Shown here: positions 48,440-59,693 of the stretch, piece after piece
Layout: each line of letters opens with the position of its first letter
Position numbering within the stretch: position 1 is the stretch's first letter
Origin: Topomyia yanbarensis
Taxonomy: Eukaryota > Arthropoda > Insecta > Diptera > Culicidae
NCBI RefSeq assembly: GCF_030247195.1
Contig: NC_080671.1
Coordinates: 35,376,343-35,440,342 of the forward strand
DNA: 64,000 bases
Direction of reading: 5' to 3'
The notes under the pieces: model-generated
What the model was told of the DNA's origin: nothing
The model's input: only the letters and a program-made list of their open reading frames with translations
Databases searched by the model: none
Translations under genes and position numbers: made by a program

Positions 48440-48905
48440 TGAATGTGGCAACCCTGCTACTAAGCGAAAGCCACACCAAAAAGAATGATGAAAATATTTC
48501 CATTTGTCGCACAAAAAGATGAACTTCCATCTGCACTAAGAAGTTTATAAAAGAGATCGCATTGTGATATACAATGCTCATTCGATGTGAGCTGCGAAAG
48601 AGGAATGTTCGTGTATATACGCAGCAGAAGCGGATTCGGACAAAGTTCGAATCGTTAGAAAGGATTCTCGTCTGGTATCACCAAAAATAGTTATCTGCAA
48701 ACCGTTCTTATTAGGATGAAAATATAATGGAGAAAGAATTGAATTAGAAAGTTCCATTTAATAACTTGGATTGAGTTTGCGCCTGTCAATTCTTCTGTAC
48801 ATGTACCAGTGATTCATATAAGCAAATGTTTATCAAATTAATCTACAAACCCGAAGGTTTTTGCAAGTCCTAGAAAATCAGTGAATGTGGCAATCTCATT
48901 TGACC
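48440..48905 (+). pseudogene. Second decayed histone-unit fragment (tentative)
   Basis: AACCGTTCTTATTAGG at 48701 repeats the stem-loop region of the H3 pseudogene, and AGTGAATGTGGCAA occurs after both (about 48440 and 48883). TATAAAAG at 48545 precedes it. Almost no coding sequence remains between. The histone type cannot be told. Confidence 0.4.
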
Positions 48906-49049
48906 TGAAATTTCCAGTAAACATTCATTCAACAAGTGCATCGGCTCAAATTATCCATGGATGTCATATGATATGCCCAAGTTTAGTCCTACGTCAACAC
49001 CGCGGTTATGTCCCGGACATTACCCACTCCTAGTTTTTTGGATCATCAT

Positions 49050-49380
49050 ACAAAGTGCTGTTGAAAGGACCATCGGTTTGGCTGAGTGGTGCTTTTGAAG
49101 GGGTGGCTGTGGTTTTTTCACTGTTGCGTGCCCCGGGACAGTGTGATGGTGTCACGAAAAATCACCGCCACTTTTTCAAAAGCACCATTCCGCCCAGGCA
49201 ATTGTTTTTCCACCAAATATTTTGCGTGATTTGAGTCGTGGTGGTTTGATGAATCGACTGATTTTCTTCTTTTAGAGTTTAATAAGTGCTTTATATGGAG
49301 GAACCGGTGACAAGGCAGAACGCATTTTTTTCCAACGCGTGGTATCAGGCGTTCGATTCGTGTGGACGCTCACCGATAGT
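49050..49380. mobile_element. Foldback family F, copy 3 (diverged)
   Basis: Shares GGTGCTTTTGAAGGGGTGGC, CCACTTTTTCAAAAGCACCA, and AATCGACTGATTTTCTTCTT with copy 1. The arms are more diverged and the left outer arm is short. Confidence 0.75.
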
Positions 49381-51644
49381 TCTTTAAACGGCTACTGAAG
49401 CTAGTATTGGTGCTTTAATGAAGTGATAGTTTCGCTTTAGCAAAAATATTTCACTTGTGAGCTAATTTGATCCAGTCCAGTCAGCTTTTAATCGTTTTTA
49501 ATCGCGAGCGTTCGTAAATTTTATGAAAAAGTTGCGAACACAGCATTATCCGGGCATTGCTGCTTTGTAATTTTTATGAGTTCCACTTTTCATTCAAATT
49601 GTTTAATGGTGTAAGTATTTACTCAACTAGAAAAAAAACATTCTTGGTTTAGTGTATCCTCTATACCTCGAGGATAAGTAACTAGTCTTTGATAAATCTT
49701 TTAATTGCTTTCTCGGCTGTGAGATGTAACATGAGTATTGAAAAAGGTTATACTCCGCGTGTTTGACTGCGCACATACACACGCGCTAAACAGGAAAGTC
49801 ATTGAAATCTTGTTTTTATGGAAGCGTTTTCGTGGGATTTTATTTTTTTGTATTCTTGGAGCTGTTTGAGGGTTTTTTTTTCGTTTTTATATTACTAATC
49901 AACCGATTTCGACTATCATCGACTTTATCACTATTCCAGAGAGCGAGTAAAGGCGCTATAACCTTGGCTTTATAGGCAGGGCAGGTCTAATAACCTCTGC
50001 CCCATCCCAGGAACTTAGGACCAAAGCAGTAACGTTAACCCTCTTAGCCAAGTCACTCCCAACGATTTATCAAACCCACATCAAATTGAAACGGTTGTCC
50101 ACGTTTCTTCCTTTTTCAAGGTTCAAAATGATTCGTTGATCAAATTCTTCATTAAATGAATAATTTGATTGCCGTATTATTTTGAATCATCTTCATTTTG
50201 TACGCTGCACAGTTGGCCTGGCCGCTTTAATGTTTGTGTCACATAGTATATGAACAACAAACATTAATATTGACAAGAAAAATTGTAGGCGAATGTTTGC
50301 AATTTTCCAGGATCCCTACATGTATTGGCTGTGTATGTGTAGACTAGACTATAAATAGATCGATCTGACAAAACAGATGTTATTTCAAGTGTTCAGCACT
50401 ATTGAGTACTCAAACAATTGTAATAGTTTTTGGTCGTGACATTTACGGAAAAGGTTTACGAAAGTTACGTGCACTCTCGTAGAAACTTTTATTGTTAATA
50501 TTGTGGGGATTCATTGGCAAAAACCGTGATTAGCGCCAAACAATTTTCTTGGGTTGAATACGAATCTAAGTCGTTAATAGCAACAATGTGCTATAAACAT
50601 CTTTCGTAGTGATGAGCTTTTTGAGAAAAAATTAAAGAGTTGTGTACAGGACACGACCACAGTGACATTAAAAATGTAGCTTTTTTTAAGAGCGTGAAAA
50701 TGAATTTTATCTATTACACATATCGACTCACGTTCTTGCTCACTCGCCTGTTTTCGTATGTTACAATTTGCTATGTACCCTGCCCATTAAAACATAATTT
50801 ATTGAAGGTCTTTTAACGGTAATCTATTATTACAATTAATCAAGTATCTCACTAGGTGATTAGCATTATTTGACTGATCCATCTAGTAAAAAATAGGCTG
50901 TCCAGAAAATATATTCAAAAGAAAAGTTCTATATTGAGAACTGTGATGAGGAAACCCACGCCCGCCAACGGAAATATACAGATTCTCCATGAAATATGAA
51001 ATGTCATTTTCCATTTAAATTTTTAATAATGAACTTAAGTAAACAATCTTAAGGTTAAGTATTTCTTGATCGATTAGTGGTGGAAAAAATGAAATTATTT
51101 GATAAATTACATTGTTATACAACGTTCGCACTACCAGTTAAAACGGGTTTTATGCTATCTTGGTGACATTTTTCTTGTTGCTAATTATTAAAACGTGTTA
51201 TAACTCTGTAGTGTAAACATTGTATTATTAAACCAATTATGCAGCATTTTATGCTATATAGGTGTGTTATATGGTAATAGGATTGACATAATTATATCTT
51301 CAGTACAGCGGTTTGTTTCATAATTTAAAACAGATTTATTTTAAAATTTAAATTTGTATACCCAACCGTTCTATTTGTTGTATACTTTAAAACGCAATTA
51401 GAACTTTGTTTTAAATACATAGGGCAGGACAGATACTCTGACTGCATAAACTGGGAAAACAATTTTAAATCCAGTAACGCTGAAGATATGGCTTGAATTT
51501 TAATCGAAAAAGAACACCCGCTTATACTGCTGCTGGGACGGTAAGCTCTGTTTTACAATTTTCCTTTGTGTGCAGTACGAAACAAAAGTGGTTGAAATTA
51601 GAAAACAAAAAGTTCTACTGGGAATGTGATTGTTTGCGTAGAAT
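49381..51644. other. AT-rich DNA without recognisable features
   Basis: No ORF with a family signature, no tRNA cloverleaf and no clear inverted repeat was seen. Confidence 0.45.
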
Positions 51645-51762
51645 TACACTCAGGTTTTTTCACGCAGGGGATACAGGCCGTGTAAATGAAAACCGCGTAA
51701 ATGAAAGCCGCGTAAATTTCAAAATCCGCGTAAAAAATACCGTGTGAAAAAACCTGAGTGTA
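51645..51762. mobile_element. TA-flanked MITE, CACTCAGGTTTTTTCACGC ends
   Basis: CACTCAGGTTTTTTCACG at the left and CGTGTGAAAAAACCTGAGTG at the right are near-perfect inverted repeats inside TA. The interior is a short tandem array of CCGCGTAAATGAAA-like units (four copies). Confidence 0.85.
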
Positions 51763-52149
51763 CTCTCCTATATAAAATACTACGCTGCTGAACAGTGCAA
51801 TAACTACAGAAGCACGTTGTCAGATGCCTTACTGATAAAAACATATAACCGAAATATGAAACATATGAAAGCCAATAGGCTCTTTACCCTACGCAGCTAC
51901 AAAGCGCCGTAAACATGGATTAACAAGTTGCAACGCACACGCATGCAAAAAATAAATATATTTTTTTCAAACGCAACACTCTTAAGCAGCACACACTGTA
52001 TTGAATTAAATCCAAACCACCCCACCCATCCACTTTGCAAATCATTCTGTGACACCGTGCTGGTACCCGAAAAATCCGCACACGGCCACCGCTGCCGAAA
52101 ATGCATAGCATCTAGCGCTTATTGTAGTTCCCAGACGCTGCAGCCATGA

Positions 52150-52361
52150 TCTTACCCGTTCGACTTAAGAACAAAAACTGATTCAAACGTATACGCGTCG
52201 CCTCTATTTATAAACTAACCGTATATGGTTTAGTCACTTAGGTGCGAGTGTGTGCAAATGCCGAAAATCGATAACGCTTATTGCATCGCCCGGAGACGAT
52301 GTTGCTCGTATGGGATATTAGCAACAACTGATTTAAATGGACATGCGTCGCTTCTATTTAT
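52150..52361 (-). promoter_or_regulatory. Two tandem TATA-Inr core promoters
   Basis: On the minus strand, TATAAATAGAGGCGACGC (TATA at about 52212-52205) is followed about 31 bp later by ATCAGT (about 52182). The same arrangement, CATAAATAGAAGCGACGC then ATCAGT, occurs at 52361-52326. The 31-bp spacing fits TATA to initiator. After the downstream start the sequence reaches CGG|GTAAGA (52155-52150), a splice-donor-like site. No coding exon was identified. The two copies are part of a diverged tandem duplication of about 150 bp. Confidence 0.45.
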
Positions 52362-52399
52362 GACTTTTCGTGTTTGATTGAGCGACTAAGGTACCCTCT

Positions 52400-54300
52400 A
52401 ATGACGGCTGTGTCTAAGAAATCTGCCTCACGAATGGTAATTTTCCCGTTTTCGCGAACTTTTTAATTTTACCTATTTCCAAAAGTCTACTTTTATTGGG
52501 GAGATATTAAATTATTACCAATATTTAAGTTAGGTGTTTCTGAATCGGTTGGTGTATGAATGATTAAAATCCATCTAGTAATATCGGAGTTATAAGCGTG
52601 CAAACCTTACATAGTTTCGTTACATGGGAGATAGTTTAGATTTTAGAATGACACCTAGTCCCAGATAGTGGAGTAAGACATTTTTAATGTCAAAAAAGCA
52701 ATGATTGCGCCAGAATATAAAAAAATGTTCATGCGGTTTCACAAATTGAGTAGAACTGTTCAAATGATTCAAATTTGATTTTCGAAGCACTTGTATGTCA
52801 AATCTCGGAATGCCAACTGCATGTAACTGACCAGCATGCTTTTTGGTCCAATAAGCGAGTTACATAACAAATAAGCTGTCGAATGACATCAGGGATACTC
52901 AAGAACTATTATTTTTTAGTAAAGCATAAAATAGGACCAAACCAAGTCCAAATGACTGCATTATAAATACCACTTATTCTTTGTTCTAATAACCGGTTTT
53001 TACCGGTAGATACAAGAGGTTTAGGTTTCTTTGGTAGGCTTAACTATTACAAACCAATCCGGCACTACCAGAATTCAGCAAGCAGCGGTGTCTGTTGAAG
53101 AATCCTTCTGGATAACAGAAATTTATCGAATTTGTTGAGCTGAGACGACTATCCAGACCTCAGAAAAAATCTTCAAAGTTTCTATACCTTTCATTTATAC
53201 GAAACGTAAAAAATCAAACCCACCACCTCCCCCCCCCCCCTTCATAATTTTCTGCGTACGGGCCTACACTACGTATTCTATAGAATCAACAAAAAAAAAA
53301 TTTTCAACAGTGACAGATATCCCGAAAGTTCACCCAAATTAGCTCAGAATTTCGGTATTCTGTCTAAAAAAATGACGTTAGCGACGACAAGGTTTGTATG
53401 AAGGACTACCGCGTCTACATATCCGCTCACAAAGAAGAGATTGACGGCGGAGTCACCGATTAGAGTTTGTCATCTGTTGATATACTGAGCACGGGGTTTG
53501 CTGTTTCAAGGTTCCTTTGCCCAATTGAGCGAAGATTTTTGAATGGAAATCGCACTGGACTGGAAAAAATACTAGTTAACGAACGATACTGTCTTCGAAA
53601 ACGTGTCTTCAAGATTCTTAGCCAGTATCCCAAATCAGAAGGGGTTAAATATTTTTTGCTAGAAGGATGAAATATTCTGTATAGTATGTAGGGGCAGTTG
53701 ATAACAAGAACAAATACTACCCGATAAGTATCGTAGGGAAGATCATTAACTGTCTAAACGTTATTTTTACATAACTGCTAAATGTGAAACTTCTTCAATA
53801 TGAAAGAAAACCTGATTTTAAAAATGTATTCATAATACTGTGTTTTAGTTCAGTCGTGCTACTGACTCACTCGTTATCTCAAGTCATCAGCAATAACTTG
53901 TTTATGCATTAATTTTTTAAGCTCGTCCCTAGACAACACCCTGGCCACGGGCATGTCCCGGCAGTAGTCAATAGCCTAATCCATGTGCGGTTGTGTTAGT
54001 GCGAGATTGCAGATAAATCGGGTGGAATTTTTGACAAATGAGGTTAAATCCGGTGGAGAATCCCTATATGTGTGTCCTACTCCGCGTACGTATTTGTCCA
54101 TACATATTGAAACTTTTCGCTAGCAACAATGCTTGCTAAAGCTGAAAGGTAATGCTTAAAAATTTCAATGAATTTTGGTATTTGTGTTTGTTCTTAGTTC
54201 ACCAAGAATTCGGGTTTTATTTTCACTCAATATATTTTCCGAAAAGTACTGCTCCAACTCATTTCCAATAGTTCAGATCAACGGGTCAACCGGCTAAAGT
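52400..54300. other. AT-rich DNA without recognisable features
   Basis: No gene is supported. A run of C (about 53229) and short simple A tracts are the only notable sequence. Confidence 0.45.
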
Positions 54301-54700
54301 CTCTTTAGTCATCCGGAAGTTGCGCAGTGGTGAGGTTGCGAAATTCAGGCATAGCTACCCAAAAGCAGCGGCTGAAGATGCTTGTTAAGGATGTCTTCCC
54401 CTGTGAAGCGCAATGTGGACGCCAAGTAGAGGATGTCGAAACCGGTCTTCAAAACATGTGGTCAATGGCGAGGTGTACAGCTTACCAAAAATTGCGACCT
54501 TCTTTAAGCACAACCTACGCACATCACGCGAAGCGTTTGGTGGAGGAAATGAAGCGTTTCAAGATCCAAGCCGTCCCCGAGAACGCCAACCTTCCCAACG
54601 TGATTCAGCTGCGCCCAATCGATAATTTCTGAGCGAACCTGATACGAGAGCTCTATTATAACAATTTCGTGGCGAACCCCGAAAAGGCACTTGAAAAGAA
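54300..54700 (+). pseudogene. Tc1/mariner-like transposase C-terminal remnant
   Basis: The frame at 54327-54632 ends YAHHAKRLVEEM...ENANLPNVIQLRPIDNF, then a stop (expected Trp), and the same frame continues NLIRELYYNNFVANPEKALE. H-H/Y-A-K followed by LRPI(E/D)NFW is the end of the catalytic domain in Tc1/mariner transposases. The third acidic residue is Asp here. The N-terminal part and the first two Asp are not recognisable. It is inactive. Confidence 0.5.
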
Positions 54701-54780
54701 AGAGGGCTTTTCTCTATATATAGATTGTCGAAAAATCCCACAAGAAACTTTAATGCGTTGGTCCGATAGCTAGACGTAAT

Positions 54781-56014
54781 CGACTTGCCATAAAGTTCCC
54801 GGCAAACATATGATTACGAGGTTTAAGTCAACTATTGAAAATTTTCTTTGAAAGGAAATTCTGGATAAACTATTACTGACTGAACACTTCATTCCAGCTA
54901 ACGAAAGAGAGAACTATTCTCTGTTGTGTATTCACCTTTCATCTATTGTCCAGTTCATTTCACTTTATTAATTGTTTATAATGCCTTTGCCTTTTTGTAG
55001 CCAAACATTTAAGGCCAACTCTCAAAATGTTGCACGCTCCTCGATACCACATTTCTGCAAACAGATTTTCTGTTTTTATCAATTAATGCATTTGAAGACA
55101 ACGGGAATTATGCTCGAAGCCATACATGAGCAAGAAAAATCCGCGCAGATGGTTCAAGATTTTATCTGCATTCGAATCGGAAATTTGCATCTACATACAC
55201 GCAAAATTCCGTCACGTATGTACCCCAACAAAAACTTCGGTGGGAATAAGTTTCATGTCAGTCTTAATTTTGGGTAACGGGTTTTCTGCTACTGCTCCAG
55301 ACACACATCAAAAGGTCATGGAATTAAGCAGCAAAAGAAGCGAGCCAACCAAAAGCTAACAGCCGACAATAAAATTAATTCTATAATTGGCGGGAGGAAT
55401 ACAAGTACTGCAAGTCGAATAGCATAAATGTGTGAGACCACTGCGAAATGGTTCTCAGCATGTATTTATTCGATTGTTTCAATTTCTGCCCAATACCATT
55501 CTAAGGCATGCGTACGCATTACTCCAGTAATCCAATTCGGGAAACAGTTTCGTCTTGCAGACGAATGAAATGATGCCATTAGGAAGCAACCGATTAAGCG
55601 ATCATTACACGTGGTTGCATTGCGTTTTGAATAAATAATAAAATGAGGTTTACTTTTAGGGTTTGTATGTGTTACATAAGTTCACAAAGAAGGCGGTAAT
55701 CGAAACTATCTGGTACTCCGGGCTCTACTGGTTCCTTTTAGGCTCCTTAGTAATTATTAGTAAAATAGAACATTGAATGAAAGTTATTTTATCATGGCTT
55801 TACATAATTAGAACAAAAACAGTCGACATATAACAATCTAGAACAACAGTATTCGCAAAACGTGTAAATATTCCAATGAAAATACGTTTTAACTGGAATC
55901 GATTGTGTCGTTTAAGGGATTTCGGTTGAATTAACTGGGCGTATCCATCTTTTTACGTGCCATAATAGCTACCTCTAGAGATTAACTTATATTGGCCATA
56001 GTTGTTTATACCAT
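54781..56014. other. AT-rich DNA without recognisable features
   Basis: Two overlapping ORFs of 101 and 77 codons (54972-55359) show no family motif and are not called. Confidence 0.45.
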
Positions 56015-56097
56015 TCCCAGTGAGGAATGTTTGGCGTTTGTTGAACACACGTCCAACGCATTGGTCTCACGTAGGACAACTTCCTCTTACTGGGCGG
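56015..56097. mobile_element. Very short MITE, CCCAGTGAGGA ends
   Basis: CCCAGTGAGGA and TCCTCTTACTGGG are inverted ends around GCGTTTGTTGAAC and GTCCAACG, words shared with 7188-7335. Confidence 0.6.
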
Positions 56098-56524
56098 ATG
56101 ACGTTAACGGCTATTGAGCTCTTGGCACTCGGACTCGCGAACAATCATGCCGTTTTTTAGTTGAAAACAACCTATTGTGATCTTATTTTCAAGTTTTGAT
56201 ATAGTGTTTGCGTTATTAATCTTGTACGCACATGAGCCGTAGAAAAGCTTACTATCAAAATAAAGGGGTAAACAAACGGCGACAGTACAAGAAACAAATA
56301 AGAACACCCCAGTGTGAGCAACATGGATGCAGCACTGATTACGACATGAATGTGAGAGAAGGTAGACCGAACGTGAGAGAAGTCCGACAACACAGCTAAT
56401 GTTTCACCACCTAGGAAGAGGATCTCGACACGCAGCACAGTGACACGACGAGTGACTAAAGCCCAAAAATCAATGTCTTGTAATTCTTTTGTAAATATTT
56501 ATTCGCATTTTTTTCGTAGAAATT

Positions 56525-56745
56525 GTTATTCTGGTTGCAGTTGAAAACTGGAAAATCCAACCAGCGACAATTGTATTTTCTCTGGTTCCAAACAATGGAA
56601 TCAAGTCGAAAGTAGTGCGCTGTTTTCATACAATGATGCGCTATCCAGCGCACTACTTCCAACATCATGGATTAGCACTACACAGGAGAAAAACCGATTG
56701 TCGCTGGATGGATTTTCCAGCTTTCAACTGCAACCAGAATATATC
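56525..56745. mobile_element. Foldback element, about 220 bp
   Basis: TTCTGGTTGCAGTTGAAAAC at the left pairs with CTTTCAACTGCAACCAGAA at the right. An inner pair, AGTAGTGCGCTG and CAGCGCACTACT, lies near the centre. Non-coding. Confidence 0.85.
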
Positions 56746-58283
56746 TATGTTTTTGAAAATACTCATATGGAGACGCCTTGTAGCTCTGTTGACAAATTGG
56801 TTGCCTAAACAACATCATATTACTAAAAAATTAACGATTTTTACTATTAACCATTTCTGCTATCCGATGTGATGGGCTACTATTATTAACGTGTATATTA
56901 ACCCTTTAACAACCAACGCCTTCAAATGGGTTTATATAATAATTTAAAAAAAAGAATTATGGTATTTCAAAACTGATAGCAGTAATGGATTCAGCAACCC
57001 AAAGTTAGTTACAAATCCAGTTTTAGCCACTTGAAGCAATCGATGGTCATTCAATAGTACGGTGGTGTGCACTGGACGGGGCATTTCCGAGAAGAGAAAA
57101 AGTGCACAACACGATCTAATGACACTTCTGCTCGAAAGATAAAAGCCAATTCACTTAACCACCTGCACTACCTATATTAAAAGGGATCCTGAATGTTGCT
57201 TTTTTACAAATAGTTGCTATTGCTGCATAACCCATAGTTGATCAGATTATCAATCTAACGTTCCGTTCAAATTTTGTAAGCCCATTAACAACCCACGAAT
57301 CACTGTTACATTTAGGTTAGAGGAAACGCTGAAGCAGGGCTATGCTTTCAAGGAAATTGAAATAAGTTCCGTGACCATGTGTGAGTATTTTTAGAGCACG
57401 AGTCACTTATACATACGAATGCACGCGTATATAAGTGAAGTTGTCCTTTGCATTAGTATTAGTACGGGGTAATTTTAATACCAATACGCTGATAACGTTG
57501 AATTCATAAATTCATTTCAAATTGTGGAGAATCCAAGTTTCTACGGAGTAATAAAAGCATGATGCATTTTTGTCCCGGATCAATAACGCTTCATATACTC
57601 TATACCAGTTATAATGCATATTTCACAATAGAATCATGCTTATTTGAATGTTAAGCTTTAACAGAGAATGGGGCAAAAATCGAAAACGAAAAAAAGCAGT
57701 TTTTTCGACTTATCATTGACCCCTTCATGCTCATGTTGTTTATAAACAACAACGTTTTTAAACATCTATAACTTTTGATTTAGGTAAGATTTGCTCACAA
57801 AAACAAGTAATACTAATAACTGTGACTATTATCTTTCATTTGAGTACCAATAGTCGTACGTATTATCCGTAAAACTGAAGTTATTACAATTATCGTGATC
57901 GGATTCCTATACAGTGAAAACCATTCGATGAAAAAATAACAAAACCAATTCTTGTTCTCCTAATTTGTTGATTTAAACAGAAAAATTAAAAAAATATAAC
58001 TAATTTTTCTTTTAATTTTGCGTGATTCTCAAATAATAGTTATTGAAAATTATTATTGATTTTGATTCAAGACGTACATCATACGAAAAGACAGCAAATT
58101 AGCCAAGATGCACACCTTACTGAAATACATCAAAGTAGCGACATCAAATATGTTCATACGCACTGGACAAAACGGTTATACAGGTAGTTGTCTGAGCTTG
58201 TGAAGCTTGTTCTAGCCTGGACGCAACTACCTAAACCAGGACACAAACAACAGAAACTCAACTGACTTCATTGTCGGTTTTAA
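56746..58283. other. AT-rich DNA without recognisable features
   Basis: No gene is supported. A small GTTGTTTATAAACAAC palindrome occurs near 57736. Confidence 0.45.
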
Positions 58284-59221
58284 CTAGTCTTTCTTTAAAT
58301 ACATTTCAATAAAGGTCAACCACTTCGTATCCTTGGCCCGCAAGTTATTTTTGTACACTAGGGCACTGAGGGAGCCGAAAAAATCCTCAATGGGACGGCA
58401 CTGGGACAAGTTGGTCGGATTCCTTTCTTTCGGCACGTACGGCATCTGTTTCTGCTCAATATACTCCAGCGTCTTCTTGGCTTAATGGGAAGACGCCTTG
58501 TCCAGCCAAAAGACGTATTTCCCATCCTCATGATGCTCCTTTAAAAACGGACGGAAAATTTTCTCAAGACACTCCTCCTGGTACACTTGTTGATTGATGG
58601 CCAGACCGCTCGGCTTGAACCACGGCTTTGAAATCCCTCTGTCCGATATGGCTATGTACAGCTTAATTTTTTTTAAATTGATGCTTAAACTTACATTTTA
58701 CTTCGAGAGGTGTGGCCGATTTGTCGCCGGAATGGTAGCTGTCATTTCCTGGAATGTCGGTCTTCGAGAGCGGAAAGTAACTTTCGTCGTCCAGCACAAA
58801 CGACGTCCCGCGGTAGTTCTTCGTCATCCACCGACACTGCGATTTCACGATCGCTATCTGTTCGTCCGTGTACTCGGGGGACCGAGTCTTCTTCCGACAG
58901 ATGATGTCCTCCTTCTTGATGGTTCGGTGAATCAAGGTATGGGAGCAGTGATATTTTCGGTCGGCGTCACGCAAACTCGTTCCGTCATTGTTGTCGAACA
59001 GCTTTTCCAACGCTTCCTTCTTCTCGTTTGTCATTATCCTCGCCGGACGGCCGCTACCGGCCTTCCGCTCCAGGCTCAGGAATGCCAGGATCCGGTGAAC
59101 TGTACTCACGGGCACGTTTTCCTCTCGAAAGTTGTTCTACCGCAAACTTTTTTCCACGATGAACATGTATTTCTTAAAACCGTACAACACGGTCGTAGAG
59201 TGTTTGCTGTTTCAACGCCAT
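58284..59221 (-). pseudogene. DD37E Tc1/mariner transposase (ITmD37E type), broken
   Basis: Minus strand from ATG at 59221 (MALKQQTLYDRVVRF) to TAG at 58284. HTH-like SREENVPVSTVHRILAFL and SLRDADRKYHCSHTLIHRTI blocks are followed by catalytic FVLDDESYFPLSKTD, then VFWLDKASSH and RPIEDFFG. The second Asp and the Glu are separated by exactly 37 residues (counting the stop), the DD37E signature described from mosquitoes. Breaks: a TAA at 59176, a one-base shift near 59140, a frame break near 58670 in an A/T run, and a TAA at 58484 where Tyr of SHYAK is expected. It catalysed cut-and-paste transposition at TA; it is now inactive. Terminal repeats were not identified. Confidence 0.88.
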
Positions 59222-59286
59222 CTTCGATTGAACTGACAGCACCCAAGCGAAAAGAAACATGCCACCCATTTATAGCGAGTCCAGAG

Positions 59287-59685
59287 CAGAGTTAAAAATA
59301 ATCGAAGCTCTTTTTTGACGGCTGAAAATGAACCAGATGTCACTCACGGTGAATAGAAAAAATATTCATTCAAATATCCATGTTATTCATTCAGTTGAAT
59401 ATCGTACAATATATTCATTTCACTAATCATCTAGGAAAATGTTTTCAAATACCGGTAAAGCATATGAAACAACAATCATCATCGCTTACATTGCGCCAGG
59501 GCCTACTTTGATGCATTTGATTCGTTGCTGCATGGTCGCTTCGTGCAATAATCGGAGACGAATGAAAATCTGAATGGATGAATGGGCGGCTTGTTCGTTT
59601 GACATTTTCAGCTGCGTCACTGAATATTGAAAGTGGCTGAATATGATCAATTTTCATTCAATGAATTTGAATATTTTTAACTCTG
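59287..59685. mobile_element. hAT-type MITE, 399 bp, 8-bp TSD GTCCAGAG
   Basis: The ends CAGAGTTAAAAAT and ATTTTTAACTCTG are perfect inverted repeats. GTCCAGAG is exactly duplicated at 59279-59286 and 59686-59693. It lies 66 bp upstream of the DD37E start codon, so it inserted into that element's leader or its flank. No transposase. Confidence 0.93.
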
Positions 59686-59693
59686 GTCCAGAG

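Noticed and set aside
54972..55359. Two overlapping plus-strand ORFs (101 and 77 codons)
   Set aside because: Different frames of the same stretch, no motif, no splice or promoter signals.
58594..59295. 233-codon plus-strand ORF
   Set aside because: Antisense of the DD37E transposase, whose motifs are clear on the minus strand.
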